Assembly (NCBI RefSeq): GCF_944377805.1
Contig: NZ_CALWFZ010000020.1
Span: forward strand, 1-38,341
Source: an uncultured Mediterraneibacter sp.
Lineage (GTDB): Bacteria > Bacillota > Clostridia > Lachnospirales > Lachnospiraceae
Length of the DNA: 38,341 nt
Direction of reading: 5' to 3'
The notes beneath the pieces were generated by a model that was given only the letters and a program-made list of their open reading frames with translations, was not told the origin of the DNA and ran no database searches. Shown one piece after another: positions 34,054 to 38,341 of this stretch. The first letter of the stretch is position 1. Every line of letters starts with the position of its first letter. The position numbers and the translations under genes are program-made.

Positions 34054-34281
34054 ATGAGTGATATGAAGATTACTTTCAAAAATCCGAATGAGATCCTTGA
34101 ATTTGTGAACACCGTTTCAAAGTATGAATTCGATATGGACATTAAAAGAGGTCGCATTATCGTAGACGCGAAATCACTGCTTGGGATCATGCATCTTGGG
34201 CTGAACAGCGAAATGGAACTGCGGGTACATTCGGATGACTGCGAGGAACTGCAGAAAAAAATCGCAAAGTATGCCGCATAA
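34054..34281 (+). CDS. HPr-like protein lacking the phosphorylatable histidine (Crh-like)
   Basis: A 75-residue HPr-fold protein. The regulatory half is clear: IVDAKSLLGIMHLGL contains the equivalent of HPr Ser46 (Ser41 here) with its usual LLGIM context. The active-site region, normally GLHARPA with His15, reads FKNPNEILEFV and has no His or Arg. It therefore cannot carry phosphate from PEP in the PTS but might still be a target of HPr kinase, as Crh is in Bacillus. AGAGGTGAG precedes the ATG. It is a lone gene upstream of guaA. Confidence 0.78.
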   Translation: MSDMKITFKNPNEILEFVNTVSKYEFDMDIKRGRIIVDAKSLLGIMHLGLNSEMELRVHSDDCEELQKKIAKYAA

Positions 34282-34335
34282 GCAGGGCATTGTGTATTAT
34301 AAAAGTAATTGGATAGAATTATTTGCAGATGGGAA

Positions 34336-34366
34336 CCGGCGTATAATTTTGCGCCGGGATTTTTAT
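34336..34366 (+). terminator. Terminator after the HPr-like gene
   Basis: CCGGCG (34336-34341) pairs with CGCCGG (34352-34357), followed by GATTTTTATAT. Confidence 0.65.
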
Positions 34367-34375
34367 ATATTATTA

Positions 34376-34404
34376 TTGTAAAAAAAGAGCGGCTCTACTA
34401 TAAT
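34376..34404 (+). promoter_or_regulatory. SigmaA promoter for guaA
   Basis: TTGTAA (34376-34381), a 17-nt spacer and a perfect TATAAT (34399-34404). The leader is only about 45 nt, which leaves no room for a purine riboswitch. Confidence 0.7.
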
Positions 34405-34457
34405 TAGAAGCATATAAAAAGCAGCCGCAGGCTGTATTTCACATGAGGAGGAAGATC

Positions 34458-36005
34458 TTGAAGAATGAATTAGTGATCGTGCTTGATTTTGGCGGGCAGT
34501 ATAATCAGCTCGTCGCAAGGCGTGTCAGAGAATGTAATGTGTACTGTGAGATCTATTCTTACAAAACAGATCTTAAGAAGATTAAAGAGATGAACCCGAA
34601 GGGAATCATTCTCACAGGCGGGCCGAACAGTTGTTATCTGCCGGACTCCCCTACTTATTCCGATGAACTGTTTAAACTGGGTATCCCGGTTTTAGGGCTC
34701 TGCTATGGCGCGCAGCTTATGATGCATGTGCTGGGCGGCGAGGTGAAAAAAGCAGATGTCAGGGAATATGGAAAGACAGAGGTTATCATCGATAAAACAG
34801 CCTCAAAAGTATTTGAAAATGTTTCTACTCCCACAGTATGCTGGATGAGCCATTTTGATTATATTGCAAATGTGGCGCCCGGATTTGAGATTTCCGCTCA
34901 TACAGCCGACTGCCCGGTTGCCTCGGCGGAAAATGAAGAGCGGAAACTCTATGCCATTCAGTTCCACCCGGAAGTGCTGCACACTGCCGAGGGAACGAAG
35001 ATGATCAACAACTTCGTGAAAAATGTGTGCGGATGTGCCGGAGACTGGAGAATGGACGCATTTGTGGAGAACTCTGTAAAGGCAATCCGGGAAAAGGTCG
35101 GCGACGGTAAGGTACTCTGCGCTCTGTCGGGCGGAGTGGACTCTTCTGTGGCGGCTGTCATGCTGTCAAAAGCGATTGGCAAGCAGCTGACCTGCGTATT
35201 CGTGGATCACGGACTGCTCAGAAAGAATGAGGGAGACGAAGTTGAGGCTGTATTCGGACCGGAGGGCCCATATGACCTGAACTTTATTCGTGTAAATGCA
35301 CAGGAGAGATTTTACAGCAGGCTCAAAGGCGTGGAAGAGCCGGAGGAGAAACGGAAGATTATAGGAGAAGAGTTTATCCGCGTGTTTGAGGAAGAGGCGA
35401 AGAAGATTGGCGCTGTGGATTTCCTCGTGCAGGGAACGATCTACCCTGATGTGGTGGAAAGCGGACTGGGCGGTGAGTCTGCCGTAATCAAGTCTCACCA
35501 CAATGTGGGAGGCTTGCCGGATTATGTTGATTTTAAAGAGATCATCGAACCGCTTCGGGATCTGTTCAAGGATGAGGTGAGAAAAGCCGGTCTGGAGATG
35601 GGCATTCCGGAATATCTGGTGTATCGTCAGCCGTTCCCGGGACCGGGGCTTGGTATCCGCATCATCGGAGAGATCACAGCGGAGAAGGTAAAGATCGTTC
35701 AGGACGCGGACGCGATCTACCGCGAAGAGATTGCCAAAGCCGGACTGGACAGGAGCATCGGGCAGTATTTTGCCGGGCTTACAAATATGAGAAGCGTCGG
35801 TGTTATGGGTGATGAGAGGACATATGACTATGCGGTAGCACTCAGAGCTGTGAATACGGTAGATTTTATGACTGCAGAAGCGGCAGAGATCCCATATGAG
35901 GTGCTCAGTAAGGTGATGAGCAGAATCATTAATGAGGTCAGAGGGGTTAACCGGGTAATGTATGATCTGACGAGTAAGCCGCCGGGGACGATAGAGTTTG
36001 AGTGA
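34458..36005 (+). CDS. guaA: GMP synthase (glutamine-hydrolysing)
   Basis: A 515-residue enzyme that converts XMP to GMP with glutamine and ATP. The N-terminal glutamine amidotransferase has GGPNSCY, the nucleophile Cys in [10 protein letters not shown] and the His/Glu pair in QFHPEV. The ATP-pyrophosphatase part carries the P-loop [12 protein letters not shown]. The C-terminal dimerisation domain ends in the conserved [11 protein letters not shown] at 34458 is preferred because GAGGAGG lies 6 nt upstream; the ATG at 34443 precedes that site and adds only five residues. The 3' end of guaA is a documented integration hotspot, and mobile genes follow here. Confidence 0.96.
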   Translation: MKNELVIVLDFGGQYNQLVARRVRECNVYCEIYSYKTDLKKIKEMNPKGIILTGGPNSCYLPDSPTYSDELFKLGIPVLGLCYGAQLMMHVLGGEVKKADVREYGKTEVIIDKTASKVFENVSTPTVCWMSHFDYIANVAPGFEISAHTADCPVASAENEERKLYAIQFHPEVLHTAEGTKMINNFVKNVCGCAGDWRMDAFVENSVKAIREKVGDGKVLCALSGGVDSSVAAVMLSKAIGKQLTCVFVDHGLLRKNEGDEVEAVFGPEGPYDLNFIRVNAQERFYSRLKGVEEPEEKRKIIGEEFIRVFEEEAKKIGAVDFLVQGTIYPDVVESGLGGESAVIKSHHNVGGLPDYVDFKEIIEPLRDLFKDEVRKAGLEMGIPEYLVYRQPFPGPGLGIRIIGEITAEKVKIVQDADAIYREEIAKAGLDRSIGQYFAGLTNMRSVGVMGDERTYDYAVALRAVNTVDFMTAEAAEIPYEVLSKVMSRIINEVRGVNRVMYDLTSKPPGTIEFE

Positions 36006-36124
36006 TGAAATAAGTTGTAAGAATCCAGTGTTTATGCGGGGCTCAAGCAAATTTGTTTAGGCGCTGGCAACGATTTGGCAACATTATTGCATTATTTATC
36101 AAATAAAATACTTCAATAACATAA
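36006..36124. other. Putative attachment-proximal region downstream of guaA
   Basis: Between the guaA stop and the next terminator lie two TGGCAAC direct repeats 11 nt apart (36065-36071, 36076-36082), spaced like integrase arm-binding sites. AGCAAATTTGTTTA (from 36046) nearly repeats the palindrome at 37540-37551. An exact att core cannot be defined because the far end of the element is outside the window. Confidence 0.35.
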
Positions 36125-36178
36125 AAAACCTTACTGATTTTCAGGTATTTTGAAGCTGAAAGTCGGTAAGGTTTTATT
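36125..36178. terminator. Long-stem terminator of the DUF2971 gene
   Basis: AAAACCTTACTGATTTTCAG (36125-36144) pairs with CTGAAAGTCGGTAAGGTTTT (36156-36175) over 20 positions with two G-U pairs. T-tracts on both sides allow either direction. Confidence 0.85.
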
Positions 36179-36195
36179 TAATATGTAGCAAAAGT

Positions 36196-37020
36196 TTATA
36201 TTAGACCTAGAATATTGCTTTCTTTTAATTCAGCGGTTGGATTATATTTTTCGACTAAATTTTGAACTATGATACGGCTTCCTGCACTTATACGCGGACT
36301 TAGAGTTATTTGCATATCGATGAAAGCATCACTGGACAAGGTCATATCGTAGTATGGAATTGGTTGTTTTTCTAGACCTAAACGCATTTTATTTGCGATA
36401 ATTTGAAAATTATGAATTGCACCTTCAACTGGTTGATTCAAATTTAATGGCAAGATATTAAGTATATAACGCCATTCATTTTGAAATTGCCAGTGAAGAT
36501 TTTTGTATTTTCCAAGTTCGCCTAATGCTATAGAAAACTGTTCGCCATTTTCTTTTAGTAAACTGGGATATAGTTTGGTGGTATCATTGGTGTATTCAAC
36601 TTTATGTAATAGTTCTTTGGACATTGCTTGAACTGAAAAAAAACCTTTCGAGAACATTTCGCTCAGAGGAATTATAGACTGAAGATACTTACCGCCGGAT
36701 TCATCTTTAATAGGTGAATTTAAAACCCTTGATAAGTCCGATGGGAGATTATTGTATATCTTAAAGGGATTTTTCCGGAGTTTTATGCGAACGCCAAGAT
36801 TTAAAGAAGCGTACATATTCCACATAGGGATACTTTCGGTTTCATCATCTGTCCAAGAACTTATATAACAAAATTGACCAATATTTTTTAAATCAGAGGT
36901 TTCTTGCTCCTGAAGATCATCCATTTTATCAAGAGAGTTAAAACGAATAGTTTGGTTTTTTAATATTAAAGCGAGAGTTTCGATATTGGTGTAATGGTAG
37001 AGATATTCAATAGTTTCCAT
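36196..37020 (-). CDS. DUF2971 domain protein, probable mobile-element cargo
   Basis: A 274-residue soluble protein. DUF2971 marks: the opening YLYHYTNIETLALILKNQ, RFNSLDKMDDLQE, then SWTDDETESIPMWNMYAS, and QFQNEWRY late in the protein. The YHYT start and the SIPMW segment recall ADP-ribosyltransferase-like folds, but no activity is established for this group. I chose the ATG at 37020 because AAGGAGAAG precedes it. It overlaps the XRE regulator gene by 14 nt and is translated after it. The pair sits between guaA and an excisionase/integrase set and is AT-rich, so it is probably acquired. A defence or toxin role is inference from that setting. Confidence 0.72.
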   Translation of the reverse strand: METIEYLYHYTNIETLALILKNQTIRFNSLDKMDDLQEQETSDLKNIGQFCYISSWTDDETESIPMWNMYASLNLGVRIKLRKNPFKIYNNLPSDLSRVLNSPIKDESGGKYLQSIIPLSEMFSKGFFSVQAMSKELLHKVEYTNDTTKLYPSLLKENGEQFSIALGELGKYKNLHWQFQNEWRYILNILPLNLNQPVEGAIHNFQIIANKMRLGLEKQPIPYYDMTLSSDAFIDMQITLSPRISAGSRIIVQNLVEKYNPTAELKESNILGLI

Positions 37021-37492
37021 TTTTCTTCTCCTTTTGAAAATTAAAAGTTTCATCATCGGGATAGTTGTACCGCCACTGGTCGTATTCCTCTTTGGTTATC
37101 TCTCCCCGTTCCAGACGGGCAGCCTGCTTCTGCCATGCGTGGAACATATCAAACATAGTGGAGTAGGTGGAGCCGGTGGACTTATCCAGCCGCAGGCATA
37201 CTTCTCCATCAATCTCTCCGATTTTCAGCCCGTACATATCTTCCAGTGCAAAGAGCGTGTGCATAAGACCTATATAGCTGTCTATTTCCGGGACAGTGAT
37301 TGCACGAGGACTTACATCAAGGATATGTGCCATTTCTTTTACAAGGTCTTGTTTCGGCGTTCTGGCTTCTGATTCGTACTGCGCCATACGAACATCAGAG
37401 GTTTTTCCGAGAAAACCGAGGATTTCGCCTAGCTGCTTCTGCGTCATGCCTTTCCGATTGCGGAAAAAGCGTATTCGTTTGCCGATTGCCAT
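37007..37492 (-). CDS. XRE-family transcriptional regulator
   Basis: A 161-residue protein. The N-terminal 65 residues are a Cro/CI-type helix-turn-helix (GKRIRFFRNRKGMTQKQLGEIL, then RMAQYESEARTPKQDLVKEMAHIL). The rest is a helical, charged domain (LERGEITKEEYDQWRYNYP) of unknown role. The ATG at 37492 is chosen; GGAGG lies 8 nt upstream. It is the first gene of a two-gene minus-strand unit with the DUF2971 gene. A palindrome over its likely start of transcription suggests self-repression. Confidence 0.88.
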   Translation of the reverse strand: MAIGKRIRFFRNRKGMTQKQLGEILGFLGKTSDVRMAQYESEARTPKQDLVKEMAHILDVSPRAITVPEIDSYIGLMHTLFALEDMYGLKIGEIDGEVCLRLDKSTGSTYSTMFDMFHAWQKQAARLERGEITKEEYDQWRYNYPDDETFNFQKEKKNGNY

Positions 37493-37539
37493 AATAAAAC
37501 CTCCGTTGTAGTTATAGTGATACAACCATTCTTGACTTA

Positions 37540-37551
37540 AACAAATTTGTT
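37540..37551. promoter_or_regulatory. 12-bp palindrome, candidate XRE operator
   Basis: AACAAATTTGTT is a perfect palindrome. It lies just downstream of the minus-strand -10 at 37558-37563, overlapping the predicted start site, where a repressor would block transcription. A near copy is present at 36046-36057. Confidence 0.5.
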
Positions 37552-37557
37552 GAATTT

Positions 37558-37586
37558 AGTATAACACGGCACAACAGGAATAGCAA
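37558..37586 (-). promoter_or_regulatory. Candidate promoter of the XRE-DUF2971 operon
   Basis: On the minus strand, TTGCTA (37586-37581) and TATACT (37563-37558) are separated by 17 nt. Confidence 0.5.
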
Positions 37587-37629
37587 GAGAAACTTAAATA
37601 AAAAAAGTTAATATTTTTCTGCAAACCAC

Positions 37630-37658
37630 TTGACTTAACGGAATTTATTTAGTATTAT
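37630..37658 (+). promoter_or_regulatory. Candidate promoter of the excisionase/integrase genes
   Basis: TTGACT (37630-37635), a 17-nt spacer and TATTAT (37653-37658). It points toward the excisionase-like gene, leaving a leader of about 180 nt. Confidence 0.6.
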
Positions 37659-37845
37659 GAATACAACTTAAACAAAAAGAGTTAAAAACTGAATGACCGT
37701 CCAAACTGAACAAACGCCATGACTTCCAGAAATGGAACGAGCGGCTCTCATATATGAGGGACTGGCACAGCGCCGAACAGGGTTGCCTGCCAGAACAGGG
37801 AGGCAGAACGGCGAAGATTTTAAAGGAAAGGGGGACGATAACGGA

Positions 37846-38025
37846 ATGGCAGAAAAATCATTTATGACTGTGGAGGAAGTGGCAGCGGAATTGCGGGTGT
37901 CAAAGTCAAAAGCCTACCAGATTGTGCGGGAACTGAACGCAGAATTACAGAAACAGGGCTATCTGACGGTGGCTGGTCGTGTGAACGCTACATTTTTTCA
38001 TAAAAAGGTCTGTTACAGCGATTAA
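37846..38025 (+). CDS. Excisionase-like small HTH protein
   Basis: A 59-residue protein with a MerR/excisionase-type winged helix: FMTVEEVAAELRVSKSKAYQIVRELNAEL, then GYLTVAGRVNATFF. Proteins of this kind stand directly before tyrosine integrases in integrative elements and bias the integrase toward excision. I chose the ATG at 37846 because it starts the conserved domain; a GGAAAGGGGG lies upstream at a long spacing. The integrase begins 38 nt downstream. Confidence 0.82.
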   Translation: MAEKSFMTVEEVAAELRVSKSKAYQIVRELNAELQKQGYLTVAGRVNATFFHKKVCYSD

Positions 38026-38063
38026 AACGCAAAAAGATTTTGCGTGGAAAGGAGATGATTTGA

Positions 38064-38341
38064 ATGGCTGTATACAAAGACAACGCTACGGGAACGTGGC
38101 GGGTAATCTATCGCTTTACGAACTGGAAGGGGGAGCGGAAGCAGACACAGAAACGAGGATTTGCTACGAAACGGGAAGCGCAAGCATGGGAGCATGAGGT
38201 CATGCTGAAACAGAGCTCAAAGTTGGATATGACGTTTGCCAGCTTCTTTGAGGTTTACGAAGCCGACAAGAAACAGCGTGTCAAGGAAAGCACATGGGAA
38301 TCCAAAAGCCATGTAATCCGCACAAAGATTTTACCGTATTT
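38064..38341 (+). CDS. Tyrosine-type site-specific integrase (N-terminal part, cut by window end)
   Basis: The first 92 codons are present. They begin MAVYKDNATGTWRVIYRFTN with an arm-type DNA-binding domain, RKQTQKRGFATKREAQAWE being the conserved linker, followed by the start of the core-binding domain (MTFASFFEVYEADKKQRVKESTW). The catalytic domain with its R-H-R-Y residues lies outside the window. AAAGGAG precedes the ATG. Tn916-like and related integrases share this layout. It reads away from guaA. Confidence 0.9.
   Translation, partial: MAVYKDNATGTWRVIYRFTNWKGERKQTQKRGFATKREAQAWEHEVMLKQSSKLDMTFASFFEVYEADKKQRVKESTWESKSHVIRTKILPY

Larger units (their letters stand above)
37493..37845. 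other. Divergent control region of the mobile element
   Basis: This 353-nt gap holds the promoter and operator of the XRE gene, the promoter of the excisionase-like gene, and a GC-richer stretch. In the latter, a plus-strand frame is open for 56 codons (37697-37864) without a convincing start codon. Its sequence (for instance WNERLSYMRDWHSAEQG) looks protein-like and may be the remnant of a gene lost from the element. Confidence 0.5.

Noticed and set aside
34281-34458. Purine riboswitch upstream of guaA
   Set aside because: The promoter lies only about 45 nt from the start codon; no room or conserved core is present.

Overview
The window looks like a chromosomal segment of an anaerobic, spore-forming member of the Firmicutes, most likely family Lachnospiraceae. 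This rests on gene content (spoIIID with a sigma-E-type promoter, class I hcp, a membrane pyrophosphatase, ECF-transporter S components, a coaBC-panT-coaX cluster), on strong AGGAGG-type ribosome binding sites, and on occasional GTG/TTG starts. I cannot name the species. No rRNA, tRNA or CRISPR array was seen.

Layout, left to right. 1-1010: a minus-strand two-gene unit (small antitoxin-like protein plus GNAT acetyltransferase). 1100-6400: a plus-strand run of yfcE, an NYN/OST-HTH protein, a SAM-methyltransferase gene split by a 13-bp tandem duplication, and a large membrane-anchored propeller-like protein. 6498-7728: queT and a DnaQ-type exonuclease (minus). 7903-9453: cstA. 9549-9980: a DUF2383-type protein (minus). 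10093-12937: the coenzyme A cluster. 13150-15742: an ECF sigma factor and its probable membrane anti-sigma partner with an extracytoplasmic beta-propeller. 15798-19697: a minus-strand YfhO / GtrA / GT2 operon, the three-part set known from teichoic-acid glycosylation. 19698-20825: 1.1 kb without a convincing gene but with a near-consensus promoter and a strong terminator. 20826-24011: a TPR plus AAA-like protein with long acidic repeats. 24182-28390: glgB and hppA. 28471-30543: a cupin-hcp operon behind a perfect palindrome. 30828-31718: an AT-rich orphan membrane protein. 31837-33871: spoIIID and an orphan REC/AraC regulator. 34054-36005: an HPr-like protein lacking the phosphorylatable His, then guaA. 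36006-end: an apparent mobile insertion downstream of guaA, with a DUF2971 protein, an XRE regulator, an excisionase-like protein and the start of a tyrosine integrase.

Most of the window is core metabolism and cell-envelope biology: CoA synthesis, pyruvate/peptide uptake, glycogen branching, pyrophosphate-driven ion pumping, nitrosative-stress defence, GMP synthesis and sporulation control. The accessory parts are the GNAT pair at the left edge, the orphan gene at 30828, and the guaA-linked element at the right edge. The best candidate for something undescribed is the orphan transcription unit at about 19985-20717. It has a promoter, a 5' stem-loop, a possible long-range helix and a terminator, but only a 30-codon ORF. 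The mobile DUF2971/XRE pair is the best candidate for an uncharacterised defence or toxin-antitoxin cargo.
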